The notes beneath the pieces are model-generated. The model saw only the letters and a program-made list of their open reading frames with translations. It searched no databases and was not told the origin of the DNA. From Candidatus Pelagibacterales bacterium (GTDB lineage: Bacteria; Pseudomonadota; Alphaproteobacteria; TMED109): a stretch of DNA of 16,674 nucleotides. The stretch lies in assembly GCA_002732015.1 (NCBI GenBank), contig PCCU01000026.1, positions 3,894-20,567 of the forward strand, written 5' to 3'. Both the position numbers and the translations under genes were made by a program. Of this stretch, positions 1 through 7,148 are shown in pieces (the stretch's first letter is position 1; every line of letters begins with the position of its first letter).

Positions 1-1361
1 TCATAACCCCCTGATAAGGCAAGGACTCTTCCATTTCTAGGGTCAACAGCAACAATAGCACCATTAACCTCAGGTATTTGTTCTAAGTTATAATCATTTG
101 TAGTTTTATTTATAGAATTTAAAACTATTACATCATTTTTTTTAAACATTGTATTAAAATTATCTAGATTGTACTTTACTGAACCATTATTAATCCACTT
201 AGCTTGTTTTATTTTTTCACTGTCAATAGTTATATGATTCTTATTACTTAATAATAATACTTCTATCTCATTATTTTGAACTTTGCTAACCAGTCCTAAC
301 TCTTTTTTATGAAGTCCAGGATAATTTAAAAATTTGTTCTTAATTTTTTCATAATCTTTTTCAAGATTATTTGTATTTATATTTTCAATTGCTCCTCTCC
401 AACCATGTCTTTTATCATAATTTTCCAGACCATTTCTCAAAGCCTGTATAGCTGCCTTTTGAAGTCTAGGATCAATAGTAGTAATAACATGCAATCCTTC
501 CTTATAAAGGGCATTTTCTTCATATTTGTCAATAACTTGCCTTCTTACTTCCTCTATAAAGTAAGGAGCATAAATTTTACTGTTTTCCTTGAATTTTTTT
601 GAAGCTATAGGCTGCAAGGAAGTTTTTAAAGCCTCTTCTCTAGTAATTATGTTGTCTTCGTACATCCTATTAAGGACATAGTTTCTTCTTATGATTGCAG
701 CACTCTTATTTTTTTCTGGATGATAATTATTTGGACCTTTAGGTAGTCCAGCTAAATAAGAAATTTCAGCAAGTTCTAGCTCATCTAAAGATTTGTTAAA
801 GTAATTAAGTGCAGCTGCTGCAACTCCATATGAACGTTGTCCCAAAAATATTTCATTAAGATACAGTTCTAGAATTTCATTTTTTGATAAAATTCTTTCT
901 ATTCTAAGAGCTAGTAATGCCTCCTTAATTTTTCTATTTATTGATATCTCACTGCTCAGAAGAAAGTTTTTTGCTACTTGTTGAGTAATAGTTGAGGCCC
1001 CTACTAGTCTTTTTCCTTTATAAACATTTTTAACATTAATTATAGATGCTTTTACAATACTAACTATATCTACTCCTCTATGCTTATAAAAGTTTTTGTC
1101 TTCTGCTGAAATGAAAGCTGCTTTTACATTCTCGGGTATATTTTCTACTGGAACAAAAATTCTTTTTTGTATGGAAAATTCAGCTAAGAGTGACCCATCT
1201 CCGGTATAAAGCCTGCTTATTACTGAGGGGCTATAATCCCTTAATTGTCTATAATCTGGCAAGTCCTTAGTATATCTTATTATTCCAAGTATAGAGATGG
1301 CTAAAAATAAAAAAGCTAATAATGTTATAGATAAAAAAATATATATAATAGTTCTATACAA
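1..1361 (-). CDS. mrcA: Penicillin-binding protein 1A (partial, N-terminal about 453 residues)
   Basis: Bifunctional class A penicillin-binding protein that polymerises glycan strands and cross-links peptidoglycan at the inner membrane. The open frame starts at a TTG (1361..1359) with AGGAG five bases upstream, and runs off the left edge without a stop. There is no earlier ATG. Residues 3-28 form a membrane anchor. The GT51 transglycosylase motifs are complete: AEDKNFYKHRG near 86-96 with catalytic Glu87, GASTITQQVAKN near 121-132, RKIKE near 143-147, and EILELYLNE near 162-170. The last residues present, VDPRNGRVLALSGGY, are the start of the transpeptidase domain. The active-site SxxK lies outside the window. 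The N-formylglutamate amidohydrolase-like gene ends 18 bases upstream, so the two are probably cotranscribed. Wording of the motifs is closest to alphaproteobacterial PBP1A. Identity is near certain. Confidence 0.95.
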   Translation of the reverse strand, partial: MYRTIIYIFLSITLLAFLFLAISILGIIRYTKDLPDYRQLRDYSPSVISRLYTGDGSLLAEFSIQKRIFVPVENIPENVKAAFISAEDKNFYKHRGVDIVSIVKASIINVKNVYKGKRLVGASTITQQVAKNFLLSSEISINRKIKEALLALRIERILSKNEILELYLNEIFLGQRSYGVAAAALNYFNKSLDELELAEISYLAGLPKGPNNYHPEKNKSAAIIRRNYVLNRMYEDNIITREEALKTSLQPIASKKFKENSKIYAPYFIEEVRRQVIDKYEENALYKEGLHVITTIDPRLQKAAIQALRNGLENYDKRHGWRGAIENINTNNLEKDYEKIKNKFLNYPGLHKKELGLVSKVQNNEIEVLLLSNKNHITIDSEKIKQAKWINNGSVKYNLDNFNTMFKKNDVIVLNSINKTTNDYNLEQIPEVNGAIVAVDPRNGRVLALSGGY

Positions 1362-1366
1362 AAAAA

Positions 1367-1371
1367 CTCCT
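1367..1371 (-). promoter_or_regulatory. Ribosome binding site fixing a TTG start for mrcA
   Basis: AGGAG on the minus strand lies five bases before the TTG at 1361..1359. The codon after it opens the membrane anchor. The next in-frame Met lies far inside the transglycosylase domain, so the TTG is the only sensible start. Confidence 0.7.
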
Positions 1372-1379
1372 AATAGTAA

Positions 1380-2204
1380 TTATTCTTTATAGTTTAGATA
1401 AAATAAAATATCTTTAATTAGATTGTCAAAACAAACTTTAAGTTTTGAAAAACTATTTTTTTTAAGTAACATATTTTTTTCATCCATATATAAGTCTTTA
1501 TTAACTTCAATCTGTAAAAAGTGAATATTATGTTTTGGTTTTCCGTAATATGAGGTAATAAAACCTCCTTTAAAAGGATCATTAATATTAGTATTATAGC
1601 TATAATTTTTAAAAGATTTTTTTACTAGATTAATTATATTGGTGCTACTACTTTTATTATTCACATTACTTATTACTATATCAGTTTTAGAGCTTACCAA
1701 CTCTGAGGACATAGAATGACAATCTAAAGCTATAATTTTTTTATGTTTTTCTTTTGTTTTCTTAATAATCTCTTTAATTTTTCTATGATAAGGAAAATAA
1801 AAATTTAATAACCTCCATTTAGCTTCGCTAAATGGAACTTTTGATGAATAAATATATTTTCCAAACAGGTTATATTTTGCAAATACTCCTATACCATTAA
1901 GTACCTTAATTGAATTTGTATCAAATAATTTATCTAAGTTATTATTTTCCCACATAGTTTTATCAATTTCTAGAGGCGATCTATTAGCATCAACAAATAT
2001 TCTTGGAAAAGTAGCATTCAAATAAGAGTATTTATTGCTATGAGGAAAGAATAATTGATCAATAAAATAGTCTTCTGTATTTCTTAAATCTTTTAGATCT
2101 AAATCTATATATTTTAAAAATCTATTACTATAATTTCTTCCACTATGAGGAGTCATAATAATAAGTGGAGAATTATTTATTTGAAAGTCATATGCTTGAT
2201 GCAT
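1380..2204 (-). CDS. N-formylglutamate amidohydrolase family protein
   Basis: Predicted zinc-dependent amidohydrolase of the N-formylglutamate amidohydrolase family (FGase, PF05013), whose named members hydrolyse N-formyl-L-glutamate to formate and glutamate in histidine degradation. The 274 residues cover the family's usual length. Visible family features, in order, are TPHSGRNY near 18-25, EDYFIDQLF near 44-52, the signature FVDANRSPLEID, ALDCHSMSS in the middle, and GGFITSYYGKP with HFLQIEVNKDLYMDE near the C-terminus. No signal peptide is seen, so it is probably cytoplasmic. No other histidine-utilisation gene is nearby. Instead it sits 18 bases upstream of mrcA, where a cell-wall amidase would not be surprising, so the true substrate is open. 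The start ATG has no good Shine-Dalgarno sequence. The family call is firm; the exact reaction is inference. Confidence 0.85.
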   Translation of the reverse strand: MHQAYDFQINNSPLIIMTPHSGRNYSNRFLKYIDLDLKDLRNTEDYFIDQLFFPHSNKYSYLNATFPRIFVDANRSPLEIDKTMWENNNLDKLFDTNSIKVLNGIGVFAKYNLFGKYIYSSKVPFSEAKWRLLNFYFPYHRKIKEIIKKTKEKHKKIIALDCHSMSSELVSSKTDIVISNVNNKSSSTNIINLVKKSFKNYSYNTNINDPFKGGFITSYYGKPKHNIHFLQIEVNKDLYMDEKNMLLKKNSFSKLKVCFDNLIKDILFYLNYKE

Positions 2205-2313
2205 TTTTTTAAATCACACTATTTATATCAGTAAAATAATATAGGTAATTTAAAACAACTTTGTAACAAAAAAATTAGATGTTAATATTTTATTTTTATA
2301 GTTTAATAAAAAT

Positions 2314-3267
2314 ATGAAAAGCTTTATAGAAACCTTAAATATCAACAATGTAAAGATTTTTAGAAAAACGGTAGATACTTTACAAGTTAATATGGGAAAA
2401 CTATGCAACCAGGCATGTGTGCACTGTCATGTGGAAGCTGGACCAAAAAGAACTGAGATAATGAATATTTCAGTTGTTCAGCAAATACTAAACTTATTAA
2501 GAAAAAAAAATAATATAAAAGTAGTTGATATTACTGGCGGAGCGCCCGAGCTTAATGACAATTTTAAATATTTCATTAAAGAGTTAAGATTACTTAAACT
2601 AAAAATAATAGACCGTTGCAATTTAACTGTTCTTCATGAAAAAGGACAAGAGAATACAGCATTATTTTTAGCAAAAAATAAAGTAGCTATAACTGCATCT
2701 TTGCCTTGCTACACAGAACAAAATGTAGAAAAACAGAGAGGAAGAGGAGTATTCATAAAAAGTATAGAGTCGATCAAAAAACTAAATAAGCTAGGTTATG
2801 GTAAAGGAGATAAAAGTTTACAATTAAATTTAGTATATAATCCATTAGGTGCATATTTGCCGCCAGATCAAGCAAGCCTTGAAAAAGAATATAAGAAATT
2901 TTTAAAAGAAAACTTTCAGATTTATTTTGATAATTTATTAACTCTAACTAATATGCCTATAAAAAGATTTAGACATACCTTAAAAAGAAAGGGAGAGCTA
3001 GAGTCGTATAAAAATTTATTATTCTCTAACTTTAATCCTGAAGCAGCAAAAAATGTTATGTGTAAAAACTTACTTTCTATTTCATGGGACGGAAAAATAT
3101 ATGATTGTGATTTTAATCAAATGTTAGAAATACCAGTTGCAAATATATATAAAAATATATTTGAAATAAATAGCTTTGAAGAAGTTTCCAGAGAAATTAT
3201 TACTAAGGATCATTGTTTTGGTTGTACCGCAGGTGCTGGAAGTTCTTGCGGAGGATCCTTGCTTTAA
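2314..3267 (+). CDS. arsS: ArsS-type radical SAM protein (arsenosugar biosynthesis family)
   Basis: Radical S-adenosylmethionine enzyme of the ArsS type (radical SAM plus C-terminal DUF3641), linked in other bacteria to making arsenosugars from dimethylated arsenic. The radical SAM cluster motif C-x3-C-x2-C is C31-NQA-C35-VH-C38, within VNMGKLCNQACVHCHVEAGP. DITGGAPELN follows as the glycine-rich SAM-binding strand. The C-terminal domain carries further cysteines: MCKNLLSISWDGKIYDCDFNQ, and CFGCTAGAGSSCGG just before the stop. Some relatives are selenoproteins in this tail, but here every position is an ordinary Cys codon and there is no in-frame TGA. The 317 residues are close to full length for the family. 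The usual partner methyltransferase ArsM is not in the window. Its stop overlaps that of the convergent gene by four bases. No clear Shine-Dalgarno sequence precedes the ATG. Confidence 0.88.
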   Translation: MKSFIETLNINNVKIFRKTVDTLQVNMGKLCNQACVHCHVEAGPKRTEIMNISVVQQILNLLRKKNNIKVVDITGGAPELNDNFKYFIKELRLLKLKIIDRCNLTVLHEKGQENTALFLAKNKVAITASLPCYTEQNVEKQRGRGVFIKSIESIKKLNKLGYGKGDKSLQLNLVYNPLGAYLPPDQASLEKEYKKFLKENFQIYFDNLLTLTNMPIKRFRHTLKRKGELESYKNLLFSNFNPEAAKNVMCKNLLSISWDGKIYDCDFNQMLEIPVANIYKNIFEINSFEEVSREIITKDHCFGCTAGAGSSCGGSLL

Positions 3268-3980
3268 TTAGTAGAAAGACTTTGACTGACTTGCCATCTT
3301 TTTTTTAAATACTGACATGTATCACAATTTTTTGAACCATTTGGTATTTCATCACTATTTAAAGTATCAACCGCCTCTATAATTTTTTCTTCTACCCAAG
3401 AGTCATCGCAATCTAAAGCTATTAAATGTTTTTCAAATTTTAGCTCTTGATTGAACATTGGTTGATTCTTTAAACCGTTAAAGTAAAGCAGATAACCTTT
3501 ATTTGAGACATTAAATCCATTTTTCCTAAATAGCCATTGATACATTTCTAACTGCCTCCTATAACCCTTAGGATACTCCCAATTATTCCATGTTTCTTCC
3601 CAATTAAAAGTATTTTTAGAAGTAGATTTTACATCTGAAATTATTAGTTCTCCATCAGGCTTCATCCAAACATCATCAACAGCCCCATGAAAATGATATC
3701 CCTTCTCTTTATTTTGATAAGATATACCTTGTCTATTATTTCTCCATTTATCCATGTCATCGTGCTTGAAAGGTACCGCATCAATATTGTATTCCTTAAA
3801 AATAGGATGAGGTTTTTCAAGCTTTCTGTAAAAATCAAACTCATTCTTACACAAATTATCTACAGCACTATTTAATGTAAAGGGCAGACTTCTAAGCTTA
3901 ATATTATACTTATAAGATAAAACAAAGCATCTTTTACAATTGATATATAACTCTACAGCAAATCTACTTACTTTTTTCAT
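3264..3980 (-). CDS. PD-(D/E)XK superfamily nuclease-like protein with two CxxC motifs
   Basis: Predicted member of the PD-(D/E)XK nuclease fold, related in layout to RecB/Cas4-type nuclease domains. The core is visible: GAVDDVW near 99-105 supplies an acidic residue, ISDVKST near 114-120 gives the D-x-K pair (Asp116, Lys118), and RRQLEMYQWLF near 141-151 is the helix with the conserved Gln and Tyr. CKRC (15-18) and CDTC (219-222) bracket the domain and could bind an Fe-S cluster or zinc, as in Cas4/AddB-type nucleases. I recall similar proteins of about 240 residues in many bacteria, with an N-terminal CxRCFYLD and LNSAVD segment as here, but their role is unknown. The gene stands alone, tail-to-tail with arsS. 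No cas genes are present, so a CRISPR role is not supported. The fold is likely; the function is unknown. Confidence 0.75.
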   Translation of the reverse strand: MKKVSRFAVELYINCKRCFVLSYKYNIKLRSLPFTLNSAVDNLCKNEFDFYRKLEKPHPIFKEYNIDAVPFKHDDMDKWRNNRQGISYQNKEKGYHFHGAVDDVWMKPDGELIISDVKSTSKNTFNWEETWNNWEYPKGYRRQLEMYQWLFRKNGFNVSNKGYLLYFNGLKNQPMFNQELKFEKHLIALDCDDSWVEEKIIEAVDTLNSDEIPNGSKNCDTCQYLKKRWQVSQSLSTN

Positions 3981-4081
3981 AAAATATCATTCTTAATTTC
4001 ATTTCGGTCTTTTAATATTCTTAATTCATCTCTTATGATTTGACCTTAAAATGTCCTTTCTTTTAAAACCTTTAAAGTTTA

Positions 4082-4210
4082 TTATAATTCAATTACTTTT
4101 TCTATTTGTTTGCTTTTAGTCAAAATCAAAATTGGGAAACCTATAAGCCATGTTGGAATAGTAACATAAAAACTATTTATTACACAGTATTTTGATTTTG
4201 AGCAGACCAA
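4082..4210 (-). other. Possible small membrane-peptide ORF (TTG start, 42 residues) in an otherwise empty gap
   Basis: The stretch 3981-4233 has no clear gene. On the minus strand an open frame from a TTG at 4210 to TAA at 4082 would give 42 residues with one hydrophobic segment (VTIPTWLIGFPILILT) followed by a basic/acidic tail. There is no convincing Shine-Dalgarno sequence, no ATG start and no homology that I recognise. It may be chance or a remnant of a decayed gene. Confidence 0.2.
4120..4201. repeat. Inverted repeat, two perfect 13-base arms
   Basis: TCAAAATCAAAAT at 4120-4132 is the exact reverse complement of ATTTTGATTTTGA at 4189-4201, separated by 56 bases. Both arms are simple tandem hexamers (TTTTGA twice), so chance in AT-rich DNA is possible. 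It lies in the gene-free gap between the PD-(D/E)XK gene and the broken HNH gene. Confidence 0.4.
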
Positions 4211-4233
4211 GTATTACTCTGTTTAACGTTAAA

Positions 4234-4700
4234 TTATTTTTTTATAGTATTTAAAATATTTAAGTCACATTTCAAAAATAAAATAGGATCGTTATTTTTA
4301 AAAGACAATTTATATTTAATCTTAGTTTGATAGTAAATTTCAAGATAATCACAAAATTTAATAATATTATAATCTAATCCTTTGCCATCTTTACTTCTTC
4401 TTAGAAAGTTCTTAGGAGTTGCAGAACCCTTCGAACTATTTATTTTATGGCATGCTGGAACATGATTACTTTTATCATTTGAAAATTTTTTTTTCATGTC
4501 AGAATTCCATTTATTAGCACCACTTTGATATGCATCTTTTAAAGATCAACATGGTCAATATTGGTTTTACAGATTTTTTTAGTATAAAATCCTATTTTAT
4601 AATTATTAGAATATGACTGATATCCAAACTTACTTCTTTCATATGCATCTTTTGACTCTGCACTGAACATAAAAAAAAAGGCAATGAGTACTCTTTTCAT
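4234..4700 (-). pseudogene. Small secreted HNH endonuclease, broken by a one-base frameshift
   Basis: Two reading frames together make one recognisable HNH nuclease of about 155 residues. The first frame, from ATG at 4700, gives a signal peptide (MKRVLIAFFFMFSAES), the text KIGFYTKKICKTNIDHVD and then a stop at about 4540. Shifting one base gives LKDAYQSGANKWNSDMKKKF, SNDKSNHVPACHKINSSKGS and on to the TAA at 4234. The join IDHV(D)-x-LKDAYxSGA...ND..NHV..C...NSSKGS is the pattern of secreted HNH (DUF1524-like) nucleases, with the DH pair as catalytic core. Only one base is missing between the halves, near 4538-4547. The downstream half alone lacks the catalytic DH. Either the gene has decayed recently or the assembly has a one-base error. 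The intact relatives would be exported DNases or RNases. The start region overlaps a terminator hairpin. Confidence 0.7.
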
Positions 4701-4706
4701 TGCCTT
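4671..4706 (-). terminator. Rho-independent terminator of the porin/MerC-like operon
   Basis: On the minus strand a perfect 10-base stem, AAGGCAATGA (4706..4697) and TCATTGCCTT (4687..4678), encloses a 9-base loop. It is followed at once by a T tract (4679..4671). It begins 25 bases after the stop of the MerC-like gene. The proposed ATG of the HNH gene lies inside the first arm, and the T tract would encode the Phe-Phe-Phe core of its signal peptide. Confidence 0.85.
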
Positions 4707-4731
4707 AAGTTAACATTTCTTTAAAAGATAA

Positions 4732-5190
4732 TTAAGTAGATTTATTGGTTAGTCTAATATTTATAAAATGAGCACTCAATAACACTAATCCTCCTATAAC
4801 TGTGAAAATTGTTTCTAGTGTCTCTCCTAGACCTCCATGCTCTTCGTGTCCATGCTCTTGATTACCGTTTTCTTCATGACCATGTTCTCCCGTAAAACCA
4901 ATATCATGCATGAAAATTGCAGCTACAAGTAATAACAAACCTACTCCAGCTAGTGATATACACTTGTAATTATGGTGAACTCTTAATGATTTACCCATAG
5001 CAAATAAGCTTATAGGGACAGCTAATATAACTAAAACTATGTGCACATTTTCATCATTTATCCAAAATGTTGAAATACTAGGAATCACAAGTATTATTAC
5101 AGGAAGTGCAATACAATGTAATATGCAGCATAATGATAAACATATAGATAGCTTGTCACTAATCTGCTTTTTAAAGTATATAGCATTCAT
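4732..5190 (-). CDS. MerC-like membrane protein with His-rich loop, Zur-linked
   Basis: Inner-membrane protein of the MerC family (PF03203), best known for carrying mercuric ions inward, but found here in a zinc setting. The 152 residues contain about four membrane segments (near 18-38, 50-66, 80-97 and 125-144). The family cysteine motif is in the first: SLCCILHCIALP, with Cys21, Cys22, His25 and Cys26 as likely metal ligands. Between segments three and four is a loop of alternating His, Glu and Gly (about 101-120, GEHGHEENGNQEHGHEEHGG), a probable divalent-metal-binding loop. It follows the porin-like gene by 30 bases and has a strong AAGGAG before its ATG, so it is second in that operon and ends at a clear terminator. 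From context I infer zinc binding or transport; mercury transport is the alternative. No mercuric reductase is nearby. Confidence 0.8.
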   Translation of the reverse strand: MNAIYFKKQISDKLSICLSLCCILHCIALPVIILVIPSISTFWINDENVHIVLVILAVPISLFAMGKSLRVHHNYKCISLAGVGLLLLVAAIFMHDIGFTGEHGHEENGNQEHGHEEHGGLGETLETIFTVIGGLVLLSAHFINIRLTNKST

Positions 5191-5220
5191 ATTATTTACT
5201 CCTTATTCTTAATTTAGTAC

Positions 5221-6579
5221 TTAATGGTCGTGTCCATCATGTCCACCTGAACCTAAATACATAATGTATTGGAAGATGATTTGGTTGTCTACTATATTAG
5301 GTTGCGGTGTTTCATGATTAAGCTGCAATCTAATTACTGCAGAAGAGTCAAATTTCCACTCTGACATTACAGAGTATGCCTCTGGATCGTTGCCGCCAGA
5401 GTCTAAAGCACTGTCTACTAATCCTGTAGGAGTAGATGCAGCCAATAATTCACTGTATCTAAACCCCATACTAAAATGATCATTAAATTGATTTACTAAA
5501 GCAATGTAGTAACCACCATCATCATCATCAAAACCTATTGCGCCTGTAGACTCTTCACTATCTTCAAATGTACCATCTTGATTTCTGTAAAAATACTCAG
5601 CACTTAATTTAAATTTTCCTTGAGAACTATATGCGTTTTCATAATCAAAATTAATAATTGATAAATCACTATCGCCACTAAATGTTACATTATCCTCATT
5701 GCTAACCCTAGCATTAGGAGTTCTTGATTTTCCTGATAAATGATAAATGTTAAATGCTATCTCCTCAGAGCTGGAAATATTAAAAGAAGATTTATAAAAA
5801 GCAGACCATGCATCGCTACCATGCCCTTCGCTACCTGCAGTGTTTCCAAATGGAAAATCTTCACCTCTGAAAATTCCAAATCCTACTTCATTAGAACCTG
5901 ATAATAAAAATGAAGTCTCTAATCCATCGTCATTATAAGCTTTATTTAAAAATACTCTGTATGGTAAAGGTCTGTCTGCAAAATCATCTGCATGTGCATG
6001 CTGAGGATTTAAAGTTCCTACATTCCAAAAAGCTCTACCAAATTTAAAGAAGGTATTGCTTAACAAGCTTCCTTCTAAACTTTCTACATAAGCTTCTTCT
6101 AATTCTATTTTATCAGCCCCATCTTCTCTTACAATAGCCGCTGTTAAAGAACCGCTAAATTTTTCTCCTATGTCCGAGTTCATAATTAATTCAGACTCAC
6201 CAATTTGAAGACCTTCTCTACCCCTTTCTCCTTCATGAGCAGTACCAAACCCTTTTGGGGCAACCTCTCCACTTCTAGAAAATGAAGTATATTTTCCATT
6301 TAATACAGCTTCTATATTAAAGTTTCCTTCTTCGCTATGCCCTTCATGTTTTTCATGATCATTATGCATGTCATTCTCTTTAGATGCGTGTTCGTTATAT
6401 TTAGATTTTTCATGCTCTAATTTTTCTATTTTTGCTTCTAAGGCTTCAATTTTACTTTCATAAATTTCTTTAATTTGCTTAAATTCATTTTTTAGATCTG
6501 ATACCTCTTTATTAATATCAGCATTTACATTTTTAATAAAAAATAATGCAAAAAAAATAATAAAAATACTTTTTTTCAT
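5221..6579 (-). CDS. His-rich outer-membrane porin-like protein with N-terminal coiled coil
   Basis: Predicted outer-membrane beta-barrel that may let zinc into the periplasm. Residues 1-20 are a signal peptide ending NVNA. Residues 21-61 form a heptad-like charged coiled coil, as seen at the N-terminus of several trimeric porins. Residues 64-81 are rich in His, Asp and Glu (His64, 72, 75, 78, 81). From about 86 on, alternating aromatic and polar strands such as FFKFGRAFWNVG and HFSMGFRYSELLA suggest a barrel. The C-terminus ends in another metal-binding tag, GGHDGHDH. There is no TonB box or plug domain, so it is not a ZnuD-type receptor. GGGAG lies upstream of the ATG. It is the first gene of a two-gene operon divergent from zur, with a palindromic operator between them, so repression by zinc-loaded Zur is likely. 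The barrel call is moderately sure; the substrate is inferred from context. Confidence 0.75.
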   Translation of the reverse strand: MKKSIFIIFFALFFIKNVNADINKEVSDLKNEFKQIKEIYESKIEALEAKIEKLEHEKSKYNEHASKENDMHNDHEKHEGHSEEGNFNIEAVLNGKYTSFSRSGEVAPKGFGTAHEGERGREGLQIGESELIMNSDIGEKFSGSLTAAIVREDGADKIELEEAYVESLEGSLLSNTFFKFGRAFWNVGTLNPQHAHADDFADRPLPYRVFLNKAYNDDGLETSFLLSGSNEVGFGIFRGEDFPFGNTAGSEGHGSDAWSAFYKSSFNISSSEEIAFNIYHLSGKSRTPNARVSNEDNVTFSGDSDLSIINFDYENAYSSQGKFKLSAEYFYRNQDGTFEDSEESTGAIGFDDDDGGYYIALVNQFNDHFSMGFRYSELLAASTPTGLVDSALDSGGNDPEAYSVMSEWKFDSSAVIRLQLNHETPQPNIVDNQIIFQYIMYLGSGGHDGHDH

Positions 6580-6606
6580 TGTTTCTCCCGGTAGTTATTA
6601 GTGATA

Positions 6607-6625
6607 AGTTTAAAAGGTTTAAACT
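6607..6625. promoter_or_regulatory. Perfect 8-3-8 inverted repeat in the porin leader
   Basis: AGTTTAAA-AGG-TTTAAACT is a perfect inverted repeat. It sits just after the proposed start of the minus-strand transcript, so it could be a stem at the 5' end of the porin mRNA or a second operator. Confidence 0.45.
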
Positions 6626-6631
6626 AAAAAA

Positions 6632-6663
6632 ATATTATTAGCATTTTTGCAATATTATTGCAA
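6632..6663 (-). promoter_or_regulatory. Predicted promoter of the porin/MerC-like operon
   Basis: On the minus strand TTGCAA (6663..6658) is followed after 17 bases by TAATAA (6640..6635), a fair match to a sigma-70 promoter. The -35 and most of the spacer lie inside the 17-base palindrome, so a bound repressor would block it. Confidence 0.5.
6647..6663. promoter_or_regulatory. Probable Zur operator, perfect 17-base palindrome
   Basis: TTGCAATATTATTGCAA is a perfect 8-1-8 palindrome and contains the 7-1-7 inverted-repeat layout typical of Fur-family boxes. It lies midway between two divergent operons, one starting with a Fur-family regulator and both full of His-rich proteins. The bases differ from the well-known gammaproteobacterial Zur box, so the assignment rests on symmetry and position. 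TTGCAA at each end can serve as the -35 element for both directions. Confidence 0.6.
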
Positions 6664-6713
6664 TAGTGAAAATAATATATTGATAAATTTAATTTTTATA
6701 TTATTTTTAATAT

Positions 6714-7148
6714 ATGAAAACTATATCAACAGAAGTGTTATTAGAGCATTGCATAAAGAAAAAAAAATCTTTAACTCCTTCTAGAATATTAGTAATTAAA
6801 ACATTATCTAAAAGCCAAAATCCAAAATCAGCTTATGATTTACTTAAGGAAATAAATGATACAGAAAAAACTAACTTAAATATATCTACTATATACAGAG
6901 TATTAGAGTTTTGGATAAACTTAGGTCTAATTCATAAAATTTCAGCAATAAATAAATTTTTAGTATGTTTAACTCCTCATGAAAAGCATACTCATATGCT
7001 AAATTTTTGTACTATTTGTGAACGAGTAGTGGAAACCTGCAGTGAGAAAATGGGATTAAATCTACAGCAAAGCACCAAAAAAATTAACCTATCTTTTGAT
7101 AGCAACCAATCTGTGGAAATTCCAGTTATTTGCTCCAAATGTAGCTAA
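6714..7148 (+). CDS. zur: Fur-family transcriptional regulator, probable Zur
   Basis: Zinc-sensing repressor of the Fur family, 144 residues, the usual length. The N-terminal winged helix has the recognition helix STIYRVLEFWINLGLI (58-73). The dimerisation domain has the regulatory-site histidines in TPHEKHTHML (His89, His92, His94). Two CxxC pairs (Cys99/Cys102 and Cys140/Cys143) form the structural zinc site. I prefer Zur over Fur, Mur or PerR because every gene around it looks zinc-related (ZrgA/DUF2796, His-rich porin, His-rich MerC-like protein). The gene overlaps the next one by one base (TAATG), so they are translationally coupled. The promoter region shared with the porin operon holds a perfect palindrome, so it probably controls itself and both operons. 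Confidence 0.85.
   Translation: MKTISTEVLLEHCIKKKKSLTPSRILVIKTLSKSQNPKSAYDLLKEINDTEKTNLNISTIYRVLEFWINLGLIHKISAINKFLVCLTPHEKHTHMLNFCTICERVVETCSEKMGLNLQQSTKKINLSFDSNQSVEIPVICSKCS

Noticed and set aside
405..602. Open frame on the plus strand inside the left edge
   Set aside because: It lies antisense within the PBP1A gene and has no start signal.
2314..3267. Selenoprotein form of ArsS
   Set aside because: All C-terminal positions are Cys codons and the only stop is TAA at the end; no in-frame TGA occurs.
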